A model generated the notes under the pieces. The model had not been told where the DNA came from. It saw only the letters and a list, made by a program, of their open reading frames with translations, and searched no databases. From positions 467,001 to 531,000 of the forward strand of contig NZ_LPUF01000001.1 of the NCBI RefSeq assembly GCF_002072955.1: DNA of 64,000 bases, in the 5' to 3' direction. Position 1 is the first letter of the stretch. Every line of letters starts with the position of its first letter. Origin of the DNA: Methyloprofundus sedimenti (GTDB lineage: Bacteria; Pseudomonadota; Gammaproteobacteria; Methylococcales; Methylomonadaceae). The position numbers and the translations under genes are program-made. Shown piece after piece: positions 45,489-54,590 of this stretch.

Positions 45489-47201
45489 ATGCCAAGAAAT
45501 ACTATTTTTTATACCCTGCAATTTATTGCTGTAGCAATTCCAGCATCATTAATTTTATATTATGCAATTCACTCTGGCGGGCTCCCTGATAATGATTACT
45601 GGGGAGAAATTGGGCAAATTATCAACCGGAAAAACGGTGAGTTGTCGGTTAACTTGCTGGACTGGATTAGGCGTAGTAATGAACATTACACCTTATTGCC
45701 AAAAGTAGTTTATGCCGCTAATTTAATTATCACCGGGGGGAATAATATAGGCCTGAGTCTGTTTGCCTGGTTTATGGCACTGCTACAGGTATTGCTGCTC
45801 TATCAGTTATTGCCGGTTAAAAAAAAACAATCGTCTGTTTTGTTTACGCTCTTGTTATTTGCTGTTGCAGCTTTTACATTCAGTCCGAGACAGGCTCATA
45901 ACTGGATTTTAGGCATGAGTGGTGTCGCCTGGATTACGGCTAACTTTTTTTCTATTGCTGCTATTATTGCGCTGCAACGTTATTCAAGGAGTAACAACAG
46001 GACTAGTTTCTACTTGATTTTTGGCTTAAGTCTATGCGCTATCGCTACCTATAGCACCAGCCTGGCATTATTTCCTACTCTGATTATTGCAGCATTTTTA
46101 TATAAATTAAGTCGTCAAGATCAGCTGTCGATTGCTATATTCGGCATAAGTATTTTAAGCCTCTATTTTTTGACTTATAGCACGCCTGCTCATCATCCTG
46201 CCATCCAGCAATCAGTGCTTGTGCTGGCGACTTATATATTCAGTTTTATCGGTGCTTTATTTACACTGGAATTGAATTATGCATTGATTAGCGGTATTTT
46301 TGGTGTAGTAAGTTCGCTGGTTATGATTGCCTGTATTTATCATAAAAAAACTTACTGGTTTGCTATTATTCCGTGGATTAGTATTCAGCTTTATGTGTGC
46401 GGCAATGCTGCGATGGCTGCACTTGCACGTTCTGGCTTTGGTTTAGAACAGGTATTCGCTTCTCGTTATGGAAGCCTGCCAGCATTATTCTGGCTGGCCT
46501 GGATTATGGTGGCGCTGACTTTTTGTTTGCAGCAGCGTGCAATTTATCGCCAGTTTTCTCTGGTTATTTTATTAGGTATCAGTAGTTTCCTTATTTTTAA
46601 CACCTATCGGGTCGGGCAATTTGTTGCTGAACCTTTGTTGAAACGTGCAGCACAAAAGTCATTGTCACTTGCCTCTATATACTCCCGTGCTATTGATATT
46701 GAATTGATTAATGCAACAGGCCTGCCGCTTATTTCATATCAGAAAATGGAATCGATTACCAGAAGGCTTGCTGTTGCTGAGCATATTCCTTTTAATGGTT
46801 TATTTGCGCAGTGCCCTGAAGTAGGCAGCAAGGTTAACAATATTCAGCTCGCTGGCACTGAACAATTCCAGGGTGTTTTTGATCATGTAAGATTGCGCAA
46901 TGATCAGATTATTGAAGCTCAAGGCTGGGCTTATGATAACGGCTCTGATCCAGGCTGTATTGTATTAACCAATCAGGATAATATTGTAAGAGGTGTTGCT
47001 ATTTATGGGTTTGATCGTCCTGATGTTGCCCAGGCTATACCTGCTATAAATAAGGATCATACCGGCTGGCAGGGCTACGGAAAAGTGCATATGCATGATA
47101 ATATAGTTAAAGTTTATATGCTGACAGCACAGGGATATTGGTTACCATTAAACGGAAGTTTTCAAATACTTCGCCAACCTCTTGAGTTTCAAAAAATATA
47201 A
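45489..47201 (+). CDS. multi-pass membrane protein, GT-C-like
   Basis: 570 aa with about ten helices up to ~residue 380 and a periplasmic C-terminal beta domain (FQGVFDHVRLRNDQIIEAQG...). The first loop has an acidic cluster (GGLPDNDYWGEIGQI) at the place of the GT-C catalytic Asp. The layout parallels the 34765-36636 protein. It is the first gene of a run whose next members are a GtrB-like GT2, a methyltransferase, a flippase-like protein and another GT2, so a transferase role is inferred. Confidence 0.55.
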   Translation: MPRNTIFYTLQFIAVAIPASLILYYAIHSGGLPDNDYWGEIGQIINRKNGELSVNLLDWIRRSNEHYTLLPKVVYAANLIITGGNNIGLSLFAWFMALLQVLLLYQLLPVKKKQSSVLFTLLLFAVAAFTFSPRQAHNWILGMSGVAWITANFFSIAAIIALQRYSRSNNRTSFYLIFGLSLCAIATYSTSLALFPTLIIAAFLYKLSRQDQLSIAIFGISILSLYFLTYSTPAHHPAIQQSVLVLATYIFSFIGALFTLELNYALISGIFGVVSSLVMIACIYHKKTYWFAIIPWISIQLYVCGNAAMAALARSGFGLEQVFASRYGSLPALFWLAWIMVALTFCLQQRAIYRQFSLVILLGISSFLIFNTYRVGQFVAEPLLKRAAQKSLSLASIYSRAIDIELINATGLPLISYQKMESITRRLAVAEHIPFNGLFAQCPEVGSKVNNIQLAGTEQFQGVFDHVRLRNDQIIEAQGWAYDNGSDPGCIVLTNQDNIVRGVAIYGFDRPDVAQAIPAINKDHTGWQGYGKVHMHDNIVKVYMLTAQGYWLPLNGSFQILRQPLEFQKI

Positions 47202-47207
47202 ACCCAC

Positions 47208-48176
47208 ATGAAGTCATCAAATAGCAGTGCATTATTTTTAAGCTTTGTCATTCCAGTCAAGGATGAAGTGCAGACCCTGGCAGGCTTATATCAAGGTATC
47301 AGTGATGCATTAAAACAAAGGGATAAAGACTTGCGTTTTGAAGTTATTTTTATTGACGATGGCAGTACGGATGGTTCCTGGGCAGAAATGACCCGCTTGA
47401 CCGAGCAATACCCAGATGCGATTAAAGCAATAAAACTGCGCCGAAATTTTGGTAAAGCTTTCGCCTTATCAACGGGTTTTAGTGAGTCTAAGGGCGATAT
47501 AATTTTTACTATGGATGCTGATTTGCAGGATGATCCAGCAGAAATCCCCAAATTTCTGGATAAAATTGCGGAAGGTTATGATGTGGTGTCAGGCTGGAAA
47601 AGCAATCGCCAGGACCCTTTATCGAAGACCCTGCCGTCTAAATTCTTTAATAAAATAACTGCAAAATTGACCGGAGTTTCATTGCACGATTTTAATTGCG
47701 GATTTAAAGCCTATAAAAAAGAAGTTTTAGAGGGAATTAAGATTTATGGTGAATTACATCGTTATATTCCGGTTCTAGCGCATGAACTTGGCTTTATCAG
47801 CGCTGAAGTCAGTATTAAACACAATAAACGAGAATTTGGCGTCTCCAAATATGGCTGGGAGCGTTATGCGCGAGGGCTACTTGATTTACTGACCGTATTA
47901 GCGACTACCCGTTATCTGAAGAAACCGGGTCATTTGTTTGGTGGACTAGGGGTATTATCGGGTATTGTAGGCACAATTATTCTGAGTTATTTGGGAATAC
48001 TCTGGTTGATTGACGATAGTCCTATCGGTACTCGCCCTCTTTTTGCTGTCGGTATTTTAATGGTTATTCTTTCTATCCAGATGATTTCTATTGGAGTATT
48101 AGCAGAACTGATTACCCGGCATAGCGACTCGGGACCAAGCGATAGTGCGATAGCAGATAAGCGAGGGTGTAGCTAA
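47208..48176 (+). CDS. GtrB-like polyprenyl-phosphate glycosyltransferase
   Basis: 322 aa. LSFVIPVKDEVQTL, FIDDGSTDGSWAEM, KLRRNFGKAFALSTGF and DADLQDDPAEIP form the GT2 DPM1-like domain; two helices near the C-terminus (GVLSGIVGTIILSYLGILW; LFAVGILMVILSIQMISIGV) anchor it in the inner membrane. It loads a sugar on the polyprenyl carrier. Six bases after the preceding gene, overlapping the next by one base. Confidence 0.92.
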   Translation: MKSSNSSALFLSFVIPVKDEVQTLAGLYQGISDALKQRDKDLRFEVIFIDDGSTDGSWAEMTRLTEQYPDAIKAIKLRRNFGKAFALSTGFSESKGDIIFTMDADLQDDPAEIPKFLDKIAEGYDVVSGWKSNRQDPLSKTLPSKFFNKITAKLTGVSLHDFNCGFKAYKKEVLEGIKIYGELHRYIPVLAHELGFISAEVSIKHNKREFGVSKYGWERYARGLLDLLTVLATTRYLKKPGHLFGGLGVLSGIVGTIILSYLGILWLIDDSPIGTRPLFAVGILMVILSIQMISIGVLAELITRHSDSGPSDSAIADKRGCS

Positions 48177-48811
48177 TGGCAAAAACACCCCTTATTGAAG
48201 AGGGCCTGGTTGTGGGAACCGGCTCGGATAAATACGAAACTAAAAACCCTTTAGCACAATACCTTTTGCGTCAATTTGATAAGAGTATTGCCGAGCTGGT
48301 CAATTTGGCCAGGCCCGATTCAATTTTAGAAGTCGGTTGCGGGGAAGGGCATGTAACGGATATTTTATTAAAAAATTCTACAGCAAATATTCAGGCACTG
48401 GATATTTCTCAAACTATTGTTGATATTGCCAGGGACGCAATTGATTCAACTCGCGTTGATTTTCAGCAATTTAATATTTATGATCTGGCAGAGAAAGATA
48501 TCGCCGATTTAGTGGTTTGTTGTGAGGTTTTAGAGCATTTAGAAACCCCGGAAACGGGTTTATTAAGGCTTGCTGAGAAAGCGGCGCCTTATGCCATTAT
48601 CAGTGTTCCTCGCGAGCCGTTGTGGCGTCTGTTAAACTTTATGCGTGGTGCACATGTAAGCAACTTAGGGAATAGCCCCGGGCATATACAGCACTGGTCA
48701 CAAAAAGCATTTATACAATTTGTCGAAACGCAGTTTGAAATTGTCAGCGTCAAAGCACCACTACCGTGGACGGTATTGTTGCTTAAATCCAGACAATTTA
48801 ATAATTCCTGA
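48176..48811 (+). CDS. class I SAM-dependent methyltransferase
   Basis: 211 aa. Motif I SILEVGCGEGHVTDILL, motif II DISQTIVDIARD, post-motif DLVVCCEVLEHLETPETGLL, the pattern of UbiE/Methyltransf_11-type enzymes. Embedded between a lipid-sugar glycosyltransferase and a flippase-like gene, it probably methylates a sugar or a carrier-linked glycan. It overlaps the upstream stop by one base. Confidence 0.9.
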   Translation: MAKTPLIEEGLVVGTGSDKYETKNPLAQYLLRQFDKSIAELVNLARPDSILEVGCGEGHVTDILLKNSTANIQALDISQTIVDIARDAIDSTRVDFQQFNIYDLAEKDIADLVVCCEVLEHLETPETGLLRLAEKAAPYAIISVPREPLWRLLNFMRGAHVSNLGNSPGHIQHWSQKAFIQFVETQFEIVSVKAPLPWTVLLLKSRQFNNS

Positions 48812-48815
48812 TACA

Positions 48816-49718
48816 TTGTTAAAGAAAATACTCACCACTTTTGGCTCAGTTGTGGCAATTATTTCCCTGGGTTTTGTTGGGGTGCAATTATCCGAAAACT
48901 GGGATAAAGTCGGTGCCTATCAATTCACTTTTGCTTCACTTGCCGGTTTATTGTTAGGCGCGGTTGTCTATGCTGGCGCCTGTTTTTTTCTATCATCTGC
49001 CTGGTATCAGATTCTTAGTGCAATAAGTTCACATTCATTGTCGGTAAAACTTTTACGTTCGATTTATGCACGTAGTCAGATTGCGAAGTATATTCCAGGT
49101 AATGTTATGCACATTGCAAGTCGGCATATCATGCTCAATCGTCTTGGAATAAGTCATAAGCCACTTGCTGTGGCCAGTTTAGCTGAAATGATAGGTTTAG
49201 TATCGGCTGCCGTTACTTTTGCCATTATTGGTGGCACATTGTACGATTTATGGGGGGAGTATCTTAAGCCGCAACTACTTTATATAGGTCTGGCGGTCAT
49301 TGCCATGCTCCTGGTGTTACTGCCTTTAATTCGTATTGCATGCCTGAAGTATATTCCTGCAAGCCATGACCTTTTAAAGAAGCCACGATTACAAGGGGCT
49401 CTGTTTCGAGCTTACCTGGAATATTTATTGTTTTTTGCGCTTGCCGGTGCGATTCTGGTGGCTCTGGTTTTTCAATTAGATGGATATGTCAGCTCAAATA
49501 GTGTCTTTGCTATTCTTGCCAGCTTTGCTATTTCGTGGTTAGCTGGATTTATTACCCCAGGCGCACCTTCAGGGATTGGTATTCGAGAAACTATTCTGGT
49601 GGTGTCGTTAGATAAAATTTTACTCGCTGGAAACGGAGCATTAATTGCGATCTTATTCAGGTTTATGACCGTAAGTGGGGATGTGTTGTTTTTTATCATT
49701 GCTGGCGGACGTAAGTAA
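48816..49718 (+). CDS. UPF0104 / LPG-synthase-TM-like membrane protein (putative flippase)
   Basis: About 300 aa, eight helices. The family motif is clear: RSQIAKYIPGNVMHIASRH, and near the C-terminus FITPGAPSGIGIRETI. The frame stays open back into the methyltransferase gene, but conserved sequence starts only around LLKKILTTFG, so I place the start at TTG 48816, five bases after the upstream stop. No good SD is visible, so the exact start is uncertain. Likely moves the lipid-linked sugar made by its neighbours. Confidence 0.75.
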   Translation: MLKKILTTFGSVVAIISLGFVGVQLSENWDKVGAYQFTFASLAGLLLGAVVYAGACFFLSSAWYQILSAISSHSLSVKLLRSIYARSQIAKYIPGNVMHIASRHIMLNRLGISHKPLAVASLAEMIGLVSAAVTFAIIGGTLYDLWGEYLKPQLLYIGLAVIAMLLVLLPLIRIACLKYIPASHDLLKKPRLQGALFRAYLEYLLFFALAGAILVALVFQLDGYVSSNSVFAILASFAISWLAGFITPGAPSGIGIRETILVVSLDKILLAGNGALIAILFRFMTVSGDVLFFIIAGGRK

Positions 49719-49807
49719 AAATAATAGAACCTTGCTGTGTGAAGCAGAGAATAATCTTTGTATAATGCTTTATGTAGAAAATTTAACAACATAATCAGGA
49801 ATTTGAT

Positions 49808-50974
49808 GTGGAATTGACAATTTTAATGCCTTGCTTGAATGAGGCGGAAACGCTCGCCGTTTGTATAGAAAAGGCAGACTCTTTTATTAAGCAAAATAAT
49901 ATTGTTGGTGAAGTTGTCATTGCTGATAATGGCAGCACCGATGGTTCGATAGATATTGCCGAATCATTAGGTGCTAGAGTCGTGCATGTTCCTACACGAG
50001 GTTATGGTGCGGCTTTACAAAAAGGCATAGAAGAGGCTAAAGGTGAGTTTGTTATCATGGGTGATTCCGATGACAGTTACGATTTTAGCAATTTAATGCC
50101 ATATGTAGAGCAGTTACGTGCGGGTTATGATCTGGTTATGGGCAATCGCTTCAAAGGAGGTATAGCTAAAGGGGCGATGCCTTTTTTACATAAATACTTA
50201 GGCAATCCAGTACTCAGTTTTCTGGGACGTTTGTTTTTTAAAATTCCGGTAGGGGATTTTCATTGCGGCTTGCGCGGTTTTCGACGCGATTCTGCGCTTT
50301 CATTAGGCCTGACTACGCCAGGTATGGAATATGCCAGTGAATTAGTCGTTAGAATGGCTTTGGCAGGCGGTTCAATCAAAGAAGTACCAACAACGCTATC
50401 TAAAGACGGTCGTAGTCGTCCGCCGCATTTAAATACCTGGCAAGATGGCTGGCGTCATTTGCGATTTTTGCTGATGTTCAGTCCTCGCTGGCTGTTTTTT
50501 TATCCTTCCCTTTTTATTCTTTTGCTTGGGGTCATATTAACCGTTTTATTGGCGCCAGGGGCAGTCAGTATTACACCAAATATTACTCTGGATATTCATA
50601 GCATGATTGTCGGTTGCTTTTGTGTGCTGGTGGGCCTGCAAGGTGTTTCCTTTGCCATTGTTGCCAGGCGCTATGCTGCTTTACGTGGCTTTTTACCGTT
50701 TACCAATCAAGTTCGTTATCTGGTAGATGCAGTCACTCTTGAGCGCGTACTGATTGTAGCGGCAGTCTTTTTTATTGGTGGTCTGGGTGGTTTAGCCTAT
50801 TGTGTTAGCAACTGGTTTTCCGTGCACCTTGGAGCACTCGAGTATGGAAGTCTGGTGCGCGTATTGATGCTTGCGGGAACTTCTGTCGCGATTGCAGTGC
50901 AATTAGCATTTACCTCCTTTCTAGCTGAAATTCTGGAAATTAAAAGTAATAATTCATACCAAAAAGTTAGCTGA
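49808..50974 (+). CDS. GT2 glycosyltransferase, DPM1-like with C-terminal membrane helices
   Basis: 388 aa. LTILMPCLNEAETLAVCI, ADNGSTDGSIDI, GARVVHVPTRGYGAALQKG and the metal site DSDDSYDF are typical of GT2 enzymes that use a polyprenyl-phosphate acceptor. The C-terminal ~150 residues hold four helices. GTG start at 49808 (an ATG two bases earlier is out of frame). It abuts the GtrA-fusion gene without a gap. Confidence 0.9.
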   Translation: MELTILMPCLNEAETLAVCIEKADSFIKQNNIVGEVVIADNGSTDGSIDIAESLGARVVHVPTRGYGAALQKGIEEAKGEFVIMGDSDDSYDFSNLMPYVEQLRAGYDLVMGNRFKGGIAKGAMPFLHKYLGNPVLSFLGRLFFKIPVGDFHCGLRGFRRDSALSLGLTTPGMEYASELVVRMALAGGSIKEVPTTLSKDGRSRPPHLNTWQDGWRHLRFLLMFSPRWLFFYPSLFILLLGVILTVLLAPGAVSITPNITLDIHSMIVGCFCVLVGLQGVSFAIVARRYAALRGFLPFTNQVRYLVDAVTLERVLIVAAVFFIGGLGGLAYCVSNWFSVHLGALEYGSLVRVLMLAGTSVAIAVQLAFTSFLAEILEIKSNNSYQKVS

Positions 50975-53407
50975 GTGATTGAATTAAACTGGAAAACGGT
51001 ACGCTTTATTGTGGTGGGCATTTTGGGTGCGCTGGTCTATTTTATATGCAGCTATTTATTTTTGACCTATACCCGATTACCCGCCTTCCTGGCAAGCTTG
51101 TTTGCCTATGCCTGTTCATTTGGATTTGCCTATCTGGGTCAGAAATTATGGGCATTTCGCTCTGTTTCTCCACATAAGGTAACTTTATTTCGTTATGCTG
51201 TATTGCAACTGAGTTGCGCAACTTTCGCGGCTACTTTTACGCAGGTATTTGTCTCTTATACTGACTTATCACCTTTGTTGTTATCAGGTCTGGCTACAAT
51301 GTTTACCAGTGGTATAAGCTATATTGTTTCTTCTTGCTGGGTGTTTGCCGATGCTTCAGAGCAGGAGGTTGCAATAAGGGCATCGTCTGACAAGCCAGGG
51401 TATAAATCAGTGTCGTCAGTATTTCTTATACAAAATCACTGGCGAGTAATGCTATTGATGTCGCTATGGTTAGTTGCTTGTACTCTGTTTAGCTACTTAT
51501 ATTATTACCTGCCCTGGAGTGTCAATTTATATGCCGGGCATGATGATGCATTGTTTGTTGGTCTTGCTAAATTTTTAGTTGCGGGGCATTGGTTAGGCCC
51601 TTATTCGCAATATACTTTAATGAAAGGCCCGGGGTATCCTTTATTTTTGGCATTGACTCATATACTCGGCTTGCCATTATATTTATTAGCAGCTATTTTG
51701 CATTGCATTGCGGTCAGTTTTTTTGCCTGGACTCTGTATCGACTTAGTCAGTCGCGCATCTTGTCTATATTGCTATTTGTCCTGTTATTATTACTACCAT
51801 TGGTTATTTCCAGTGGCCGAATTATTCGCGATCAGATTTATCCCGATCAATTTTTATTGGGTTTTTCCGCATTGATTTTTAGTTTGTTTATTGCCAATAC
51901 CTTTGTTAAACGGAGCATTACTGCGTTTATAGCTGGACTGGTGCTTGCATGGCTTTGGCTAACGCGCGAAGAGGGCGTCTGGATCTTACCTTCTGTTGTT
52001 TTGCTGACCGTTTTTGCGCTTTGGCAATTCTGGCGTAATAAATGCTTTAAACAAGGCATAGTAAGCTCTGTGTTAGTCGTTATTCTGAGTTTTTCCAGTG
52101 TACATATTGTTTTTCAATTTATAAATTGGCGGGCTTATGATCGCTTTATAGGACTTGATATCAAGGAAAAAAACTTTAAGGCGGCATTATCTGCATTACA
52201 AAATGTGCGTGTCGGTGAAGCCATTTCTCATGTACCTGTTTCTCAGGCGGCAATGTTAGCTATTTATAACGTCAGTCCTGGTTTTTCAGAATTGCGACAT
52301 TTTTTTGATATAGACGGAATCGGTTGGCGTGATCATGGCTGTGGTTCTTACCCGTGGGCTTGCGGTGAAATTGCCGGCGGCTGGTTTATCTGGGCATTAA
52401 GGGAGGCTGCTGCTAGTAAAGGTTATTATCAGACGCCCACAAAGGCAGCGGATTTTTTTGCTAGAATCGCAAGAGAAGTTAATCAAGCCTGTACAGATCA
52501 GCGGTTAAGTTGTAGCAACAGTCTCAGCGCTTATATGCCCGAGATTTCCCAGCGAGATATTGATAAAGTTCCTGAAACTTTAGAGCAGTTACTTGATATG
52601 TTATTACTGAGTAATTTTTCTGCAAATAATATGCGTTTGCACTCAGCAATTGAGGGGGACTTTTCAGGTAAACGGTCGGTAATGGATTTTTTACATAGTC
52701 AGGATCGTTTTTTCCTGGACGAACAAGGCGTTGAGATTTTTGGCCGATATACAGCTATTAATGAGAATAATGAAGATTTAGATTTTTTAATAGCAAATAA
52801 ACAAGGGCAACCTTCTGTCTATACCCTGAAACAGCTGTCTTCTAGAGCAGATATGCTTGGTTTCTACCCATTTGTTATGCAAACTCCTTGTTTAAAGGAG
52901 TGCAGTCTTTCGATTAGTGTTGGCGGGCAGGAAAAGTTTCATGAGTTTATTCCTGATCATGATCAAGTATTTAAACAAGCACAAGCGATTACGATAGGTA
53001 ACTTGCAGGTTTTTTTTGAAAAAGTAGTCAGTGGTAAAAGGCAGTATACGGCTGTGGTAGGTGCAGGTGAAAAGGCAACACTGAAGGTTCGGCAGATGTT
53101 GTTTGAGGCCTTTAAGTTGATATTTCCAATATTACTATCATTGGGCTTAATTGCATTTTTTGTGCTCACAGTCTTGGCTTTTAAACAGCGACATTTTTCA
53201 GTTTTATTTGTACTCAGTGCCGCGCTATGGGGTGCGGTACTGGCCCGATTAACTATTTTATTTTTAGTGCATATCAGTTCATTTCCGGCTTTGGAAAAGT
53301 TATATTTTATGCCCGTTTACAGCTTGGTAATAATTGCTGCGGTGATCAGTTTATATTTATTGATTGAGTGGCTACGAACTCGTCCCGAACCAGAAATATT
53401 AACTTGA
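50975..53407 (+). CDS. GtrA flippase domain fused to a GT-C-like membrane glycosyltransferase
   Basis: 810 aa. Residues ~1-125 are a GtrA domain with four helices (TVRFIVVGILGALVYFICSY; FGFAYLGQKLWAFR). After a short linker, ~150-450 form a second multi-pass unit with an acidic pair in its first loop (NLYAGHDDALFVGLAKFL) as in GT-C enzymes, then a soluble periplasmic region (~460-700) and three last helices. One chain thus combines flipping and transfer, next to the charging GT2. GTG start directly after the upstream stop. Confidence 0.78.
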   Translation: MIELNWKTVRFIVVGILGALVYFICSYLFLTYTRLPAFLASLFAYACSFGFAYLGQKLWAFRSVSPHKVTLFRYAVLQLSCATFAATFTQVFVSYTDLSPLLLSGLATMFTSGISYIVSSCWVFADASEQEVAIRASSDKPGYKSVSSVFLIQNHWRVMLLMSLWLVACTLFSYLYYYLPWSVNLYAGHDDALFVGLAKFLVAGHWLGPYSQYTLMKGPGYPLFLALTHILGLPLYLLAAILHCIAVSFFAWTLYRLSQSRILSILLFVLLLLLPLVISSGRIIRDQIYPDQFLLGFSALIFSLFIANTFVKRSITAFIAGLVLAWLWLTREEGVWILPSVVLLTVFALWQFWRNKCFKQGIVSSVLVVILSFSSVHIVFQFINWRAYDRFIGLDIKEKNFKAALSALQNVRVGEAISHVPVSQAAMLAIYNVSPGFSELRHFFDIDGIGWRDHGCGSYPWACGEIAGGWFIWALREAAASKGYYQTPTKAADFFARIAREVNQACTDQRLSCSNSLSAYMPEISQRDIDKVPETLEQLLDMLLLSNFSANNMRLHSAIEGDFSGKRSVMDFLHSQDRFFLDEQGVEIFGRYTAINENNEDLDFLIANKQGQPSVYTLKQLSSRADMLGFYPFVMQTPCLKECSLSISVGGQEKFHEFIPDHDQVFKQAQAITIGNLQVFFEKVVSGKRQYTAVVGAGEKATLKVRQMLFEAFKLIFPILLSLGLIAFFVLTVLAFKQRHFSVLFVLSAALWGAVLARLTILFLVHISSFPALEKLYFMPVYSLVIIAAVISLYLLIEWLRTRPEPEILT

Positions 53408-53582
53408 AAAAAGCTGTTCTCATTTAATGTGCTAAGGAGGCAAAAAGGCCTTTTCCTCAGAATGTGTAAACATTCAGCTGGGCTTAGATTTTTATTGAGA
53501 GCATTAAGATACTTAGCCCATCGTGGTTGCTTCTAGTGCTGAGGCTAAATTGAAAATATTTATTCTGTGGATTTAAAAGGAA

Positions 53583-53770
53583 ACCTGATTACCCATGAGT
53601 TTCCGCCAAGTTAAAACAACCAACTACTGAGTACGTCATTCCTGCATGCTCTTAGCAGGAATCTAACCAACAAGGAATAGATTCCCGATAAAAGACCTCG
53701 GGAATGACGCGTTATATTAAGTGTTACTGTCACTTCACCCTAATTTGGCGGAGGCTTCTGGGTAATCAGG
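53583..53770. mobile_element. MITE, copy 4 (best-preserved ends)
   Basis: 188 bases with terminal inverted repeats of about 30: CCTGATTACCCATGAG..CCGCCAAGTTA at the left and, read from the right, CCTGATTACCCAGAAG..CCGCCAAATTA. The interior carries both family hairpins: ATTCCTGCATG..TTAGCAGGAAT and ATTCCCGATAAAAGACCTCGGGAAT. The right end overlaps the last codons of the neighbouring minus-strand gene. Confidence 0.8.
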
Positions 53771-54590
53771 AAAGGAAATGAAAAAGAGGCCATTAGACGA
53801 ACAAACAACAAAATTACACCAACAATGAGAAAAATAATTGAGATATAAAACCCTTTTCTCATTGTTCCGGTTTTGCCCAGAATCGATTGCAAATCAGCAA
53901 TATACAGTGTAAGTAAAACATGCGATTGCTCCGTAACAACAGCATTGAACATATTGCTTAATAGGCTATTTAACTTATGCCGGTGGTCAATAATAATTTG
54001 AGCATGTTTTAATAATAACCTAAGCTGTTGTTTGGTTTTAGTGTTTAAAGTTACATTGACTGAGTCATTTTTAATGGTCTCGATCATTCCTGGTAGTTCA
54101 GACGGGTAGGACGAGTTGGTGCTTACATCTGATATGATAATGTTATGTTCCAGATTATTTAACTGCTCGATTAAATTATTAGTCTGACTTTGTTTTAGTA
54201 GCAGCTGTAATTGCGTGCTAGCTTCGGGGAAAAAAGCAGGGAATTTCGGTAAATCGCATGCAAACTTTTAAATTTTTCTGCCTCATTACTAAAGCTTAGT
54301 ACCGACCTATTTAGCGCAATGCTCTCTGGCGTATCTAGTGAAAGTTGTTGTGTGAGCCTGGTTAAGTTTTGCTGAACAAGCGTAACATGGTCATAATCAA
54401 TATGTTCTCCCCTGGAAACCTGGATAATAGCTTTACATAATAGAGAGGCTTGCTCATTAATATTCCAGATCAAATCCGTGTTTTTTTGATAATTCTTGTA
54501 GTCGACCTGGGCAAGGGAATAAAAACTTGTGGCTGATATTAGCATGGTCAGTATAAAGAGTAGAGGCAGGGCTTTTTTTACTCTATTCAT
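53740..54590 (-). pseudogene. membrane-anchored all-helical (DAHL-like) protein, frameshifted
   Basis: Frame one (54590-54195) has a signal/anchor helix (ALPLLFILTMLISATSFYSL) and helices with EHIDYDHVTLVQQNLTRL. It stops early. The next frame is open from FPEASTQLQLLLKQSQTNN through MIETIKN and ends in a transmembrane helix (FYISIIFLIVGVILLFV). One extra base in the T6/C4 run (54226-54235 plus strand) joins them into 283 aa. The layout is like the DAHL sensor domain usually attached to histidine kinases, but no kinase follows. Its last residues (LITQKPPPN) come from a MITE end. ATG overlaps the peroxidase TGA. Confidence 0.5.

Noticed and set aside
48720-48815. Upstream in-frame extension of the UPF0104 protein inside the methyltransferase gene
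   Set aside because: The extra ~32 residues are basic and unlike the family N-terminus; a start at 48816 fits better.
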